A program made the translations under genes and the position numbers. Below the pieces are notes generated by a model. That model saw only the letters and a list, made by a program, of their open reading frames with translations. It was not told where the DNA came from and made no database searches. A stretch of DNA of 35,869 bases from Mycolicibacterium vaccae NBRC 14118 = CIP 105934 (lineage in GTDB: Bacteria > Actinomycetota > Actinomycetes > Mycobacteriales > Mycobacteriaceae). The DNA is taken from contig NZ_BCRS01000047.1 in NCBI RefSeq assembly GCF_001552715.1, positions 1 to 35,869 on the forward strand, read 5' to 3'. Positions 16,138 to 26,578 of this stretch are shown here, piece by piece; position 1 is the first letter of the stretch; the number at the start of each line of letters is the position of its first letter.

Positions 16138-16992
16138 TCAACCGACAGACAGCCCGGACAACAGATCGGTCTCCCAGCCACGCCCGTCGCGGTCGCCTGC
16201 AGTTCCGGCGGCCAGCTTGTAGTACTCCGTCGAGTCGACCGGCAGCGCGATGTTGTTCGACAGCGCGAACGCTCGCCCGTCCGGTGCAACGCTGACCTGG
16301 GTCTCGTGGGCGCGCAGCGCCGCGACCCGGGCCGCGGAGTGCGCCTCCAGGTCGAGTGCCGCATCGATCGCGTCGTCGGGATAGCCGACCAGTGGCAGGT
16401 CGTCGGCCGGGATGCGGATCCACCCCTCGGGCACGTCGCCGAGTTCGGCCAGCCCGGCGCGCAACGCCGAAGCCGACGTCACCGTCCAGTAGAACTTCGG
16501 CACCGACCATGCCGCGGCGCCCACGGCGGCCGTCGTGACCCGGTGGGTGTGGATGTGGTCGGGGTGGCCGTACCCGCCGTTCGGGTCGTAGGTGACGACG
16601 ACGTGCGGCCGCAGGTCGTCGATCACCGCGGCCAGCGCGGCGGTCTGCTCGGCGAAGTCGCCGTCGACGAAACGCTCCTGCCGCCGCGGCGCAGTGCCTT
16701 CCATACCCGAGTCGCGCCAGCGGCCCGCGCCACCCAGATAGCGGGGCCGGTCGACACCGAGGTGGGCCAGTGCGGCGGTGAGTTCGCCGATGCGGTAGCC
16801 GCCGAGCTGGTCGGCGTGGTCGACCGCGAGCTGTGCCCACCGGTCACCGATCACCTCACCCTCCTCCCCCAGCGTGCAGGTGACGACCTGCACCTGCGCA
16901 CCACGCGCGGTGTAGTGCGCGATCGTCGCGCCGGTGGTCAGGGTCTCGTCGTCGGGATGGGCGTGCACGAACAACAGCCGCGGAGTCTCCAT
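16138..16992 (-). CDS. mshB: MshB, N-acetyl-GlcN-Ins deacetylase (mycothiol synthesis)
   Basis: MshB removes the acetyl group from GlcNAc-inositol, the second step of mycothiol synthesis, in the cytoplasm. The 284-residue zinc enzyme has the LmbE/PIG-L signature VHAHPDDE with His12 and Asp15 and the third ligand His146 in [11 protein letters not shown], matching His13, Asp16 and His147 of M. tuberculosis MshB, one residue shorter at the start. It also has the loop [13 protein letters not shown] and the C-terminal half typical of MshB rather than mycothiol conjugate amidase. The ATG at 16992 starts [10 protein letters not shown]. It is divergent from the GjpA-like gene with 205 bases between them, and the Rv1171-like gene follows on the same strand. 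Confidence 0.95.
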   Translation of the reverse strand: METPRLLFVHAHPDDETLTTGATIAHYTARGAQVQVVTCTLGEEGEVIGDRWAQLAVDHADQLGGYRIGELTAALAHLGVDRPRYLGGAGRWRDSGMEGTAPRRQERFVDGDFAEQTAALAAVIDDLRPHVVVTYDPNGGYGHPDHIHTHRVTTAAVGAAAWSVPKFYWTVTSASALRAGLAELGDVPEGWIRIPADDLPLVGYPDDAIDAALDLEAHSAARVAALRAHETQVSVAPDGRAFALSNNIALPVDSTEYYKLAAGTAGDRDGRGWETDLLSGLSVG

Positions 16993-17197
16993 TCCGTTCA
17001 GCTTGCCTGTCCAGCACGTATGGGCAAAGCCGCAACCACCGATTATGAAGTCGGTCTATCCATCTAGCGATAGGAGCATCGACTTTCAGCGAACGTAAGG
17101 CTGCCACTGCCGAATGGCGTCAAATGCCAGGAAATTTATTGACGTACATGTAACCTCGCCCGTGTCCAACATCACAGTTCTGTTTTGAAGGGATCTC

Positions 17198-18523
<1,326 letters not shown>

Positions 18524-18540
18524 CCCGGCGCACGACAGAC

Positions 18541-18572
18541 AGGCCCCCGCATCCTCAGGGATGCGGGGGCCT
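18541..18572. terminator. Bidirectional terminator, GjpA-like gene / lpqW
   Basis: AGGCCCCCGCATCC (18541-18554) pairs perfectly over 14 bases with 18559-18572 around the loop TCAG, followed on the plus strand by CTTCG. It lies in the 64-base gap between the stops of two convergent genes (18523 and 18588), where a shared hairpin terminator is expected. Confidence 0.8.
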
Positions 18573-18587
18573 CTTCGTGCGGTAGGT

Positions 18588-20453
18588 CTACTGCGGCAGT
18601 TTCACCCAGGCGCCCGCATCACCGACGATGCCCACCGGTACGGCGCCGCTCAGGCTGACGTGCTGCACGCTCGGGCCGGCCGCGACGATCGTGGTGTCCT
18701 GCAGGATCGGCAGCACCGTGGCCATGTCCCACAGCTTCGGCTCGACCTCGGAGATCACCTCGGCGATGTCGGCGGTGCCGCGCAGGGCGGCGTCGATGCT
18801 GGGCTGAATACTGGGATCGCAGATACCGGTGATATTGCTGGGCGCCTGCACCAGTTCATCCGATCCCGTCGCCGGCGGGGGCGGCGTCTGAGTCGGCGTG
18901 GTGCCCGACGGCGGTGCCGGCTCGCTGGTGTCCGGGGCGTCCGGGGTCGACGCCGGGGCGCCCGGCGCGGTCTCCACCGCGGTGGCCTCCAACGCCGGAC
19001 AGCCGTACCGGGAGGCCAGCGTCGTCGCCAGGTCGCCCCCGGCCGGATGCCAGCCGACCACGGCGTCGACCTGGTTGTTCACCAACGCCTCCCCGTACAG
19101 CGTCACCGGGTCCAGCGCCGCCACCGACGCCGCGATCCCGACGTTGCGCAGCTGATCGGCGGCGGTGTTGGCGACCGCGACCGAGGTCGGGTCGTTCGCG
19201 GCGACGCCCAGCACCATGGTCAGCGGTTGCCCGTCCCTGACGAGCCGGCCGCGGTTGTTCTCCGGCGGCACCGGCGCGGGCGGGTCGGTCTCCGGCGCGG
19301 ATTCGATCTCATAGCCGGCCTCGGCCAGCAGCGACATCGCCTCGTCCCGGGTCATCGCCGGCGGCGCGGTCGGCACATAGCCCGGATCCGACGGCGAGCG
19401 CACCTGCGCCTGGGCCAGAGTGACGGTGTTGTCGTCGCCGGCGCCGACCGCGGCGAGCAGATCGACGTCCAGCAGACCCAGCACCGCCTTGCGCACCAGC
19501 GGGTCGGTCAGCGACGGCTGCTGGGCGCGCAACGTCAGGTGCATCACGCGGGGGGTGACGATCCGCGCCGTACGCACGTCGGGGATCGCGGAGAGCTGGG
19601 CGAACACCGCCGAGCCGCCGTGCACCTGGGCGACCTGGGTGTCCCCGTTGCGGATGGAATCGGCCAGCGCGGCAGGCGCGCCACCGCGGCGGAACAGGAT
19701 GAGATCCGGAACGGCAGGCGTGCCCCAGTAGCGGTCGTTGCGGGCCAGCAGGATCTCGTCGCGCTGCGGATCGATGTTGTCGACCCGGAACTGCCCGCCG
19801 GTGACCGGCAACGCTTGGGCCAGACCGGCGGCGAACCCGCCCGGGACGTCCTTGACGATGTGGGCGGGCAGGATGTCGTTGAACAACTCCCGCCACGCCG
19901 GATACGGCTGCGCGAAGGTGACGACGGCGGTCTTGCCGCCCTCCACGGACTGCACCCCGGTGATGAGGTCGTAGCCGGCCGGGTCGGCGGCGCCGGGCTG
20001 GCTGACCATCTGCCGCCACAGGTACCAGTAGTCGTCGGCGCCGATCGGAGCGTTGTCGGTCCACTGGGCCTCGGGCCGGATCTTGTAGGTGACGGTGAAC
20101 GGTTCCTCGTCGGTGACCTCCGCCGACACCAGCAAGGAAGTGTCGAGCTCCCAGCGCGATCCGGTCGGGGTGCTGGAATCCGGAATCGGCCGGAACGAAC
20201 TGGGCAGCACCAGCGAGCTGATGGCCGCGTTCACCGGTGACTGGTCGGACAGCAGGTGCGAGTTGAACCCGGGACCGATCGAGTCGATCGCCATGATGAT
20301 CTGGGTCGCCTTCATCGGCGGAGGCGGGGTCACCTCGGTGGTGTCAGTGCTCTGCGGCGCCGGCGGCGGACTCGCCGTACACCCCGTGACCAGGGACAAC
20401 GTCATCCCGATCGCGCTGAGGCCGACGCTGACGGTGCGCAGGGTCGTCGGCAT
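18588..20453 (-). CDS. lpqW: Lipoprotein LpqW
   Basis: LpqW is a mycobacterial lipoprotein that steers the late PIM pathway between polar PIMs and lipomannan/LAM; it looks like a peptide-binding protein (SBP family 5) but has no known transport partner. The 621-residue product has the lipobox LVTGC (Cys25) and solute-binding-protein pieces ([47 protein letters not shown]). A low-complexity Pro/Thr/Ala insert (about residues 495-525) interrupts the C-terminal lobe. Length is close to M. tuberculosis LpqW (635). A TAATCT -10 box ends seven bases before the ATG at 20453, so a leaderless mRNA is likely. The gene lies 36 bases beyond the typA stop on the same strand. Confidence 0.92.
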   Translation of the reverse strand: MPTTLRTVSVGLSAIGMTLSLVTGCTASPPPAPQSTDTTEVTPPPPMKATQIIMAIDSIGPGFNSHLLSDQSPVNAAISSLVLPSSFRPIPDSSTPTGSRWELDTSLLVSAEVTDEEPFTVTYKIRPEAQWTDNAPIGADDYWYLWRQMVSQPGAADPAGYDLITGVQSVEGGKTAVVTFAQPYPAWRELFNDILPAHIVKDVPGGFAAGLAQALPVTGGQFRVDNIDPQRDEILLARNDRYWGTPAVPDLILFRRGGAPAALADSIRNGDTQVAQVHGGSAVFAQLSAIPDVRTARIVTPRVMHLTLRAQQPSLTDPLVRKAVLGLLDVDLLAAVGAGDDNTVTLAQAQVRSPSDPGYVPTAPPAMTRDEAMSLLAEAGYEIESAPETDPPAPVPPENNRGRLVRDGQPLTMVLGVAANDPTSVAVANTAADQLRNVGIAASVAALDPVTLYGEALVNNQVDAVVGWHPAGGDLATTLASRYGCPALEATAVETAPGAPASTPDAPDTSEPAPPSGTTPTQTPPPPATGSDELVQAPSNITGICDPSIQPSIDAALRGTADIAEVISEVEPKLWDMATVLPILQDTTIVAAGPSVQHVSLSGAVPVGIVGDAGAWVKLPQ

Positions 20454-20470
20454 GCTCTACAGATTAACCA

Positions 20471-20487
20471 CGGCGGAGGTCCCGCCG
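20471..20487 (-). terminator. Short GC hairpin after typA
   Basis: CGGCGG and CCGCCG pair around a five-base loop, two bases after the typA stop and just before the lpqW -10 box (TAATCT on the minus strand, 20466-20461). On the minus strand the stem is followed by TGGTTAATCT. The stem is short, so it may be a weak terminator only. Confidence 0.3.
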
Positions 20488-20489
20488 GA

Positions 20490-22397
20490 TCAGCTGTTGG
20501 CCTGCTGCTTGGCCCGCGACTTGGCCCGGGCCCGCAGCGACGCCGTCAACTCCACCTTGCGCACCCGCACGATTTCCGGCGTCACCTCGACGCACTCGTC
20601 GGCCGCGCAGAACTCCATCGCCTTCTCCAGGTCGAGCTCGAGCGGACGGGCCAGCGTCTCCATCACGTCGGCGGTCGAGGACCGCATGTTGGTCAGCTTC
20701 TTCTCGCGGGTCACGTTCACGTCGAGATCCTCGGCACGGGGGTTGATCCCGACGACCTGGCCCTCGTAGGTGTCGTCGCCGGGGGCCACGAAGAACTGGC
20801 CGCGGTCGGCGAGCTGGATCATCGCGAACGGCGTCACCGTGCCGCTGCGGTCGGACACCAGCGAGCCGGTGTGGCGGGCGCGGATCTCCCCTGCCCACGG
20901 CCGGTAGCCGTCGAACACCGCGTTGGCGATGCCGGTACCCCGGGTCAGCGTCAAGAAGTCCGTCCGGAACCCGATCAGGCCACGGCTGGGCACGATGAAA
21001 TCCATCCGGACCCAGCCGGCGGCATGGTTGGCCATGTCTTCCATCCGGCCCTTGCGGCCGGCCATCAACTGCGTGACGGCACCGACGAACTCCTCGGGGC
21101 AGTCGATCGTCATCGCCTCGTAGGGCTCGTGCAGCTTGCCGTCGATCGTCTGGGTGACCACCTGCGGCTTGCCCACGGTGAGCTCGAAGCCCTCCCGGCG
21201 CATCTGCTCGACGAGGATCGCGAGCGCCAGCTCACCGCGGCCCTGCACCTCCCACGCGTCGGGGCGGCCGATGTCGACGACCTTGATGGACACGTTGCCC
21301 ACCAGCTCGGAATCCAGCCGCGACTTGACCATGCGCGCGGTCAGCTTGTGACCCGACACCTTGCCGGCCAGCGGCGAGCTGTTGGTGCCGATCGTCACCG
21401 AGATCGCGGGCTCGTCGACGGTGATGCGGGGCAGCGCGTGCGCGTGTTCCGGGTCGGCGAGCGTGTCGCCGATCATGATCTCCGGCATGCCGGCGACCGC
21501 GACGATGTCGCCTGCGACGGCTTCGTCGGTGGCGGTGCGTTCCACGCCTTCGGTCACCAGCAGTTCGGTGATCTTGGCGTTCGTGATGACCGGGTGCCCG
21601 TCGACCTCACGCATCCAGGCCACCTGCTGGCCCTTGCGGATGCGGCCCTTGTAGATGCGGATCAGCGCGAGACGGCCGAGGAAGGCCGACGCGTCGAGGT
21701 TGGTGACCAGCGCCTGCAGCGGGGCCTCCGGATCGCCCTGCGGCGGCGGGATGTGCTCGAGCAGGACGTCGAAGAGCGGGTCGAGGTTCTCGCCGTCGGG
21801 GTTCTCCCCGTTGGGGGGTTCGGTGGTGCTGGCGATACCGGCGCGGCCCGACGCGTAGAGCACCGGCAGACCGAGGGCCGCCTCGGCGGCCTTCTGCGCC
21901 TCGTCGTCGAGGTCGGATGCCACGTCGAGCAGTAGGTCGTGGCTTTCCGAGACGACCTCGGCGATGCGCGCGTCCGGCCGGTCGGTCTTGTTCACGACCA
22001 GGATCACCGGCAGGTGCGCCTGGAGTGCCTTACGCAGCACGAAGCGGGTCTGCGGCAGCGGCCCCTCGGACGCATCGACCAGCAGCACCACGCCGTCGAC
22101 CATGGACAGGCCGCGCTCGACCTCACCGCCGAAATCCGCGTGCCCCGGGGTGTCGATGACGTTGATGACCGTCATGCTGCCGTCGGCGTGTTTACGGTGC
22201 ACGGCGGTGTTCTTCGCCAGGATCGTGATGCCCTTTTCCTTCTCCAGGTCACCGGAGTCCATCAGGCGTTCGACGGCGTCGTCACCGCGGTGCGTCAGCG
22301 CACCGGACTGTCGCAGCATGGCGTCGACCAGGGTGGTCTTGCCGTGGTCGACGTGGGCCACAATGGCGACGTTGCGAAAGTCCGGACGAGAGGTCAC
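20490..22397 (-). CDS. typA: Translational GTPase TypA/BipA
   Basis: A ribosome-binding GTPase related to EF-G, linked to ribosome assembly and stress growth. The 635-residue product has the G1 loop AHVDHGKT (about 14-21), the switch threonine in EKGITILAKNTAV, DTPGH, and NKTD, followed by the domain II/III and the TypA-specific C-terminus (MRSSTADVMETLARPLELDLEKAMEFC). Length compares with 628 in M. tuberculosis. I set the start at the GTG at 22397 (MTSRPDFRNVAIV), because the -10-like box CAATCT on the minus strand ends six bases upstream, suggesting a leaderless mRNA; the frame upstream to 22424 has no ribosome site. It is divergent from a tiny Cys-rich gene, with a 12-bp palindrome between. 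Confidence 0.96.
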   Translation of the reverse strand: MTSRPDFRNVAIVAHVDHGKTTLVDAMLRQSGALTHRGDDAVERLMDSGDLEKEKGITILAKNTAVHRKHADGSMTVINVIDTPGHADFGGEVERGLSMVDGVVLLVDASEGPLPQTRFVLRKALQAHLPVILVVNKTDRPDARIAEVVSESHDLLLDVASDLDDEAQKAAEAALGLPVLYASGRAGIASTTEPPNGENPDGENLDPLFDVLLEHIPPPQGDPEAPLQALVTNLDASAFLGRLALIRIYKGRIRKGQQVAWMREVDGHPVITNAKITELLVTEGVERTATDEAVAGDIVAVAGMPEIMIGDTLADPEHAHALPRITVDEPAISVTIGTNSSPLAGKVSGHKLTARMVKSRLDSELVGNVSIKVVDIGRPDAWEVQGRGELALAILVEQMRREGFELTVGKPQVVTQTIDGKLHEPYEAMTIDCPEEFVGAVTQLMAGRKGRMEDMANHAAGWVRMDFIVPSRGLIGFRTDFLTLTRGTGIANAVFDGYRPWAGEIRARHTGSLVSDRSGTVTPFAMIQLADRGQFFVAPGDDTYEGQVVGINPRAEDLDVNVTREKKLTNMRSSTADVMETLARPLELDLEKAMEFCAADECVEVTPEIVRVRKVELTASLRARAKSRAKQQANS

Positions 22398-22410
22398 GTC
22401 AAAGATTGTC

Positions 22411-22422
22411 GCAGTGCACTGC
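22411..22422. promoter_or_regulatory. Palindrome GCAGTGCACTGC upstream of typA
   Basis: A perfect 12-bp palindrome lies 14 bases upstream of the typA GTG, between the presumed -35 and -10 positions of the typA promoter and 31 bases before the forward GTG of the small gene. It is a plausible operator for either or both genes. No regulator is known to me for this sequence. Confidence 0.35.
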
Positions 22423-22453
22423 ACCGATCGCGAAAACGAGAGATTCCCGTCAC

Positions 22454-22621
22454 GTGAAAGCCACCAAGCTCAGCGGCGTCAAGCCGAAGAAGAAGTGCTG
22501 CCGCAGCAAGCCTCGGTGCAAGCGGTGCCCGCTGGTCCTGCACAAGGTCCACAAGGCCGAACTCAACGGGTTGCGGGGCAAGGAACTGGAGAAGGTGTAC
22601 AAGCGGGCCAGGAAGGCCTGA
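22454..22621 (+). CDS. Tiny basic Cys-rich protein, unknown function
   Basis: A 55-residue protein starting VKATKLSGVKPKKK at the GTG at 22454 (read as Met). It is strongly basic (about one residue in three is Lys or Arg) and contains CCRSKPRCKRC, a CC-x5-C-x2-C arrangement that could bind zinc; the rest is a helical, Lys/Glu-rich tail. Such small basic zinc-motif proteins often bind nucleic acid or ribosomes, but I cannot name this one. No strong ribosome site is visible before the GTG. It is divergent from typA, 56 bases away, and is followed on the same strand by the zinc-ribbon membrane protein. It is well conserved in appearance and not a shadow of another frame. Confidence 0.75.
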   Translation: MKATKLSGVKPKKKCCRSKPRCKRCPLVLHKVHKAELNGLRGKELEKVYKRARKA

Positions 22622-22646
22622 CCGGCGGATTCACCGCCCAATCCCG

Positions 22647-22680
22647 GGTTTCCGGAGGCTTTCCGGGGCTTTCCGGGGCC
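22647..22680 (+). repeat. Short tandem TTTCCGG repeats
   Basis: TTTCCGG occurs at 22649, 22660 and 22670, periods 11 and 10, in the gap between the tiny Cys-rich gene and the zinc-ribbon gene. A short GGCGG/CCGCC stem (22624-22638) lies just before it, possibly a weak terminator of the small gene. I see no function. Confidence 0.4.
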
Positions 22681-22730
22681 GACGCGCGTACCGTTGACAG
22701 CACCCGTCAGGCGTCGTGTGGAGGTTGGTC

Positions 22731-23003
22731 ATGACGGTTTACTCGGTACTCACCATCGTCCTCATCACGGTGCTCGCCACCCTGACGACAATGGCGATCT
22801 TCCTCGGTCTGGCCAATTGGATCGGCGCGTTCTACATCGTGCGATGTAGCGAGTGTCGGCACCTGACATTCAGTTCGGCCAATCGCAGTCAGGCGTCGTG
22901 CCCGCACTGCCGTCACCCGGTACTGACCCACCCGATCCACGCGATCGCCCACCGCGACACCCGTTCCGACGTCCGGGTGGCCCGGGACCGGCTGCGCTAC
23001 TGA
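22731..23003 (+). CDS. Membrane-anchored zinc-ribbon protein, unknown function
   Basis: A 90-residue protein. Residues about 3-35 form one long hydrophobic segment (VLTIVLITVLATLTTMAIFLGLANWIGAF), then a zinc ribbon with CSEC and CPHC pairs about 17 residues apart, then a basic tail (HRDTRSDVRVARDRLRY). The anchor with a cytoplasmic or external ribbon suggests a small membrane protein rather than an enzyme. The ATG at 22731 has GGAGG six bases upstream, which rules out the earlier in-frame codon at 22716. TTGACA at 22694-22699 could be a -35 box but has no matching -10. Its TGA is three bases from the DUF488 start, so the two are co-transcribed. Not recognised by name. Confidence 0.75.
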   Translation: MTVYSVLTIVLITVLATLTTMAIFLGLANWIGAFYIVRCSECRHLTFSSANRSQASCPHCRHPVLTHPIHAIAHRDTRSDVRVARDRLRY

Positions 23004-23006
23004 CGG

Positions 23007-23528
23007 GTGCTCGTCTCGGTGGGGCACGGCACCCTCGATCGCGCCGGGCTCGCCGGGCTGCTCACCACGGCCGGGGTGGTCGACATCGTGGACATTCGCC
23101 GGTTCCCGGGCAGCCGGCGCAATCCCGACATGGCCCGCGATGCACTGCAGGCGTGGGCGCCGGCGGCCGGGCTGACCTACCGCTGGGAGCCCGATATGGG
23201 CGGGCGGCGCCGGCTCCCCGCGGACACCCCGGTCGTCGACACGTGGTGGCGCGTCGCGCAGTTCGCCGCCTACGCCGCGTACACCCGCACCGAAGTGTTC
23301 GGCCGGGCGCTCGACGCGCTGCTCGCGCAGGCGGCCGACCGGTGCACCGCGATCATGTGCAGCGAGTCGGTGTGGTGGCGCTGCCACCGTCGGCTCGTCG
23401 CCGACGTCGCCGAACTCCGCAGCCGCACCGAGGTTCTGCACCTGATGCACGACGGGAAGCTGGTGCCCCATCCGGTGTCCCCCGCCGCCGAGGTGGCCGC
23501 CGACGGCCAGGTCTACTGGACGGAGTGA
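23007..23528 (+). CDS. DUF488 family protein
   Basis: The 173-residue protein begins SVGHGTLDR and has the family core DIRRFPGSRRNPD, then an aromatic stretch WWRVAQFAAY and the signature MCSESVWWRCHRRLVADV, all diagnostic of DUF488. The conserved Cys, His and Arg of the last motif suggest a metal- or nucleotide-handling site, but no activity is established; it is often found near DNA-repair or stress genes. It starts with GTG at 23007, three bases after the zinc-ribbon gene, so it is the last gene of that pair's transcript. It converges on narI, with 13 bases between the stops. Confidence 0.9.
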   Translation: MLVSVGHGTLDRAGLAGLLTTAGVVDIVDIRRFPGSRRNPDMARDALQAWAPAAGLTYRWEPDMGGRRRLPADTPVVDTWWRVAQFAAYAAYTRTEVFGRALDALLAQAADRCTAIMCSESVWWRCHRRLVADVAELRSRTEVLHLMHDGKLVPHPVSPAAEVAADGQVYWTE

Positions 23529-23541
23529 GGCGGGGCCGGTC

Positions 23542-24273
23542 TCACCAGCCGCGCCGGTGCGGCGCCGAACCGAGCAGTTCGCCCCGGCCGGCCTCGTCGC
23601 GGCTGCGGTAGACGATGTAGGGCCGGAACAGGTAACCGACGGGGGCGCTGAACGCGTGCACCAGTCGGGTGAACGGCCACAAGCAGAACAGGATCATGCC
23701 GAGCATCGCATGGATCTGGAACCACAGCGGGGCCGCCGTCATCAGGTCCCCGCGCGGCTGCAGCACCCAGATCGACCGGAACCACGGCGAGACGGTCTGG
23801 CGATAGTCGTGCTCGGCGCCGACCGGTGTGGCCCCGATCAGCGTGCACGCCAGGCCCGCGACGATGGCCAGCACCAGCACCAGGTACATCACCTTGTCGT
23901 TGCGGGTGGTCGCCATGAACACCGGACCGCGGGTGCGGCGCCGGTAGATCAGCAACACGACTCCCACCAGCGTGCACAACCCCGCGATGGCGCCCAGCAC
24001 CAACGCCTGGATGTGATAGGCGTCGTTACTCAAACCCACGGCGTCCGTCCAGGATTCGGGAATGACGAGGCCGATGATGTGCCCGACGATCACCACCAGG
24101 ATCCCGAAGTGGAACATCGGGCTGGCGATCCGCAGCAGCCGGCTCTCGTAGAGCTGCGACGACCGGGTGGTCCACCCGAACTTGTCGTAGCGGTAGCGCC
24201 ACCACGTGCCGAGGACGACGACGGCCAGGGTCACGTACGGCACCACGTCCCAGAAGATCTCCCCACCGGTCAT
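23542..24273 (-). CDS. narI: NarI, nitrate reductase gamma subunit (cytochrome b)
   Basis: NarI is the five-helix membrane cytochrome that takes electrons from menaquinol and passes them to NarH. The 243-residue product has the four haem-ligand histidines at 55 and 65 (MFHFGILVVIVGHIIG) and at 188 and 206 (QIHAMLGMILFC and RLVHAF); the spacing equals His56/66 and 187/205 of E. coli NarI. Five hydrophobic segments are visible. Its start overlaps the narJ stop by four bases (ATGA). It is the last gene of the nar operon and meets the convergent DUF488 gene. Confidence 0.96.
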   Translation of the reverse strand: MTGGEIFWDVVPYVTLAVVVLGTWWRYRYDKFGWTTRSSQLYESRLLRIASPMFHFGILVVIVGHIIGLVIPESWTDAVGLSNDAYHIQALVLGAIAGLCTLVGVVLLIYRRRTRGPVFMATTRNDKVMYLVLVLAIVAGLACTLIGATPVGAEHDYRQTVSPWFRSIWVLQPRGDLMTAAPLWFQIHAMLGMILFCLWPFTRLVHAFSAPVGYLFRPYIVYRSRDEAGRGELLGSAPHRRGW

Positions 24274-24926
24274 GTCAGCGCGCCCCCTCTCGGATCGGTG
24301 TCCGCCCGGCGCGGTGGGACGGTCAGCGTGAACGGCTGCAGCCCGACCGCTTCGGCGGGCGGGCCTTCGGCGGCCAGCCGACGGGCCCGGCGCAGATCGC
24401 CGTCGGTGGCCGCGCGCAGCGTCGACAGCACCGCCCGCACCGCAGGCGCGTACGGGGACTCGGCGTCGACGAGCGCCTGGAACAGCACCTCCAGGGCGAC
24501 CCGGTGCTCGCCGAGCAGCCGCCGCCCGGCCTCGGGGTCGACGGTCGCGGCGAACTCGAGGACCACAGGCAGGTGGTCGGGCGCTTCCCCGTCGGGCATC
24601 ACGACCCCGGCCCGCCGGTAGGCGTCGGCGAACTCCAGCATCGCGCGACCCCGGTTACGGGTGTCCCCCGCCGTCCAGTACGTGAGGTACATGGTGGCCC
24701 GGCGCCGCATGTCGAAGGTCGCGACGTACTGCTGGGCCGCGGTCATCAGATCGATGCCGCGCAACGCCCGGTGCGTGATCGTGAGTTGTTCAGCCGCAGC
24801 ACCTTCGGCATGCCGCAACAGTTCGGCGGCGCTGTCGAGCTGCCCGGGGCGGGGATAACTGAGCAGCAGCGACGCGCACTGCCACGCGAGCCGGTCCGCC
24901 AGCGGGGAGCGCTTGCGCAGCCTCAT
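24270..24926 (-). CDS. narJ: NarJ, nitrate reductase assembly chaperone
   Basis: The 218-residue protein is the private chaperone that helps load the molybdenum cofactor into NarG and attach NarGH to NarI; it is not part of the finished enzyme. It shows the NarJ/TorD helical pattern: LLLSYPRPGQ, the segment YVATFDMRRRATMYLTYWTAGDTRNRG with its conserved tryptophan and Gly-Asp, and PDHLPVVLEFAATVD, the family hallmark. Its start overlaps the narH stop and its stop overlaps the narI start, both ATGA, so translation is probably coupled. It is cytoplasmic, with no membrane segment. Confidence 0.95.
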   Translation of the reverse strand: MRLRKRSPLADRLAWQCASLLLSYPRPGQLDSAAELLRHAEGAAAEQLTITHRALRGIDLMTAAQQYVATFDMRRRATMYLTYWTAGDTRNRGRAMLEFADAYRRAGVVMPDGEAPDHLPVVLEFAATVDPEAGRRLLGEHRVALEVLFQALVDAESPYAPAVRAVLSTLRAATDGDLRRARRLAAEGPPAEAVGLQPFTLTVPPRRADTDPRGGALT

Positions 24927-26578
24927 CCCCGGTCTCCGTTCTGCGGGAACATCCCCGGCGGCGCGCCGCGGCCGTCCCAGTTCAGCAGGTTCACCCGGGA
25001 CGGGCGGGTGTCGTTGGCGCCCATATGTTCACCGGTCTGGCGCTGCTGCAACGCGTGGAACGTCTCCACCGCCACGGGCACCGGCACCCCGCTGGCCTCG
25101 CCGAACGGACCGGACTCGAACATGCCGGGCCCGCCCTCGAACGACAGTGAACAGCCGGGCTCCTCCGCGCCGGGCAGTGTGTCGGTGGCGTACGCGGTGG
25201 GAATCACGTAGCGCTCATCGTATTTCGCCAGCGCCAGCAGCCGGTACATGTCGTAGATGTCCTGCTCGGTCATGCCCACGGATTCGGGGATATCCGGCTG
25301 CGTCTCGCGTCCGAGGTTGATGTCACGCATATAGGAGCGCATCGCGGCAAGTCGCCGCAGCACACCTTCGACCACCGCGGTGTCGCCGGCGGTGAACAGG
25401 CCCGCCAGGTACTCGATCGGGATCCGCAGCGCCTCCAGCGCGCCGAACAGATTGCCCAGTTCCTCACCGTCGTGGCCGCTGCGGCTGACCGCGTCCACGA
25501 CCGGGGACAACGGCGGGATGTACCAGACCATCGGCACGGTGCGGTATTCCGGATGCAGCGGCAGCGCAACCTGATAGCGCTGGATCAGCGCGTAGATGGG
25601 CGAGCGCTGCGCGGCCTCGATCCATTCGTCGGAGATCCCTTCGGCGCGGGCCGCCGCGATCACCTCGGGGTCGTCCGGGTCGAGCAGGATCGAGCGGTGC
25701 GCGGCGTACAGATCGGTGTCCTCGGGCGTCGACGCCGCTTCCAGCACCCTGTCGACGTCGTAGAGCACCAGCCCCAGGTAGCGCAGTCTGCCGACGCAGG
25801 TCTCCGAACACACCGTCGGCAGTCCGACCTCGATGCGCGGATAGCACAGCGTGCACTTCTCGGCCTTGCCGGTCTTGTGGTTGAAATACACCTTCTTGTA
25901 AGGACATCCGGACACGCACATCCGCCATCCGCGGCAACGGTCCTGATCGACGAGCACGATGCCGTCCTCACTGCGCTTGTACATCGCGCCCGACGGGCAG
26001 GACGCGACGCACGACGGGTTCAGGCAGTGCTCGCAGATCCGCGGCAGGTAGAACATGAACGTCTGCTCGAGTTCGAGCCGGACCTGCTCACTGACCTGAC
26101 GCAGCACCGGATCCCCCGACAGGATCTCCGGTGACCCGCCGAGGTCGTCGTCCCAGTTGGCCGACCACTTGATCTTCATCGGCTCACCGCTGATCAGGCT
26201 GCGTGGCGGCGCCACCGGCATGTGTTCGCCCAGAGGGGCATTCGTCAGATTCTCGTAGTCGTACGTCCACGGCTCGTAGTAGTCGTCGATCGACGGCAGC
26301 TTCGGATTGGAGAAGATGTGCAGGAGCTTGTCGAACCGCCCGCCCCCGCGCAGCCGTAGCCGGCCCCGCCGGTCGAGCATCCAGCCTCCACGCCACCGGT
26401 CCTGATCCTCGTAGGTGCGCGGGTAGCCCTGCCCGGGGCGGGTCTCGACGTTGTTGAACCACACGTACTCGGTGCCGGGCCGGTTGGTCCAGGCCTGTTT
26501 ACACGTCACCGAACAGGTGTGGCAGCCGATGCACTTGTCCAGGTTCATCACCATCGCCATCTGGGCCATCGGTTTCAC
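24923..26578 (-). CDS. narH: NarH, nitrate reductase beta subunit
   Basis: NarH carries three [4Fe-4S] and one [3Fe-4S] cluster between NarI and NarG. In the 551-residue product the first set CIGCHTCSVTC has Cys16, 19, 22 and 26, exactly the E. coli positions; further on come CEHCLNPSCVASCP, CRGWRMCVSGCPYKK (a Trp in place of one cysteine, as at the [3Fe-4S] site) and CTLCYPRIEVGLPTVCSETC. The C-terminal NarH domain includes YIPPLSPVVDAVS and RSYMRDINLGR. I chose the GTG at 26578 because GTGA overlaps the narG stop and gives VKPMAQMAMV, like the M. tuberculosis start; the ATG at 26569 is the alternative. The frame upstream is not conserved. Confidence 0.97.
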   Translation of the reverse strand: MKPMAQMAMVMNLDKCIGCHTCSVTCKQAWTNRPGTEYVWFNNVETRPGQGYPRTYEDQDRWRGGWMLDRRGRLRLRGGGRFDKLLHIFSNPKLPSIDDYYEPWTYDYENLTNAPLGEHMPVAPPRSLISGEPMKIKWSANWDDDLGGSPEILSGDPVLRQVSEQVRLELEQTFMFYLPRICEHCLNPSCVASCPSGAMYKRSEDGIVLVDQDRCRGWRMCVSGCPYKKVYFNHKTGKAEKCTLCYPRIEVGLPTVCSETCVGRLRYLGLVLYDVDRVLEAASTPEDTDLYAAHRSILLDPDDPEVIAAARAEGISDEWIEAAQRSPIYALIQRYQVALPLHPEYRTVPMVWYIPPLSPVVDAVSRSGHDGEELGNLFGALEALRIPIEYLAGLFTAGDTAVVEGVLRRLAAMRSYMRDINLGRETQPDIPESVGMTEQDIYDMYRLLALAKYDERYVIPTAYATDTLPGAEEPGCSLSFEGGPGMFESGPFGEASGVPVPVAVETFHALQQRQTGEHMGANDTRPSRVNLLNWDGRGAPPGMFPQNGDRG

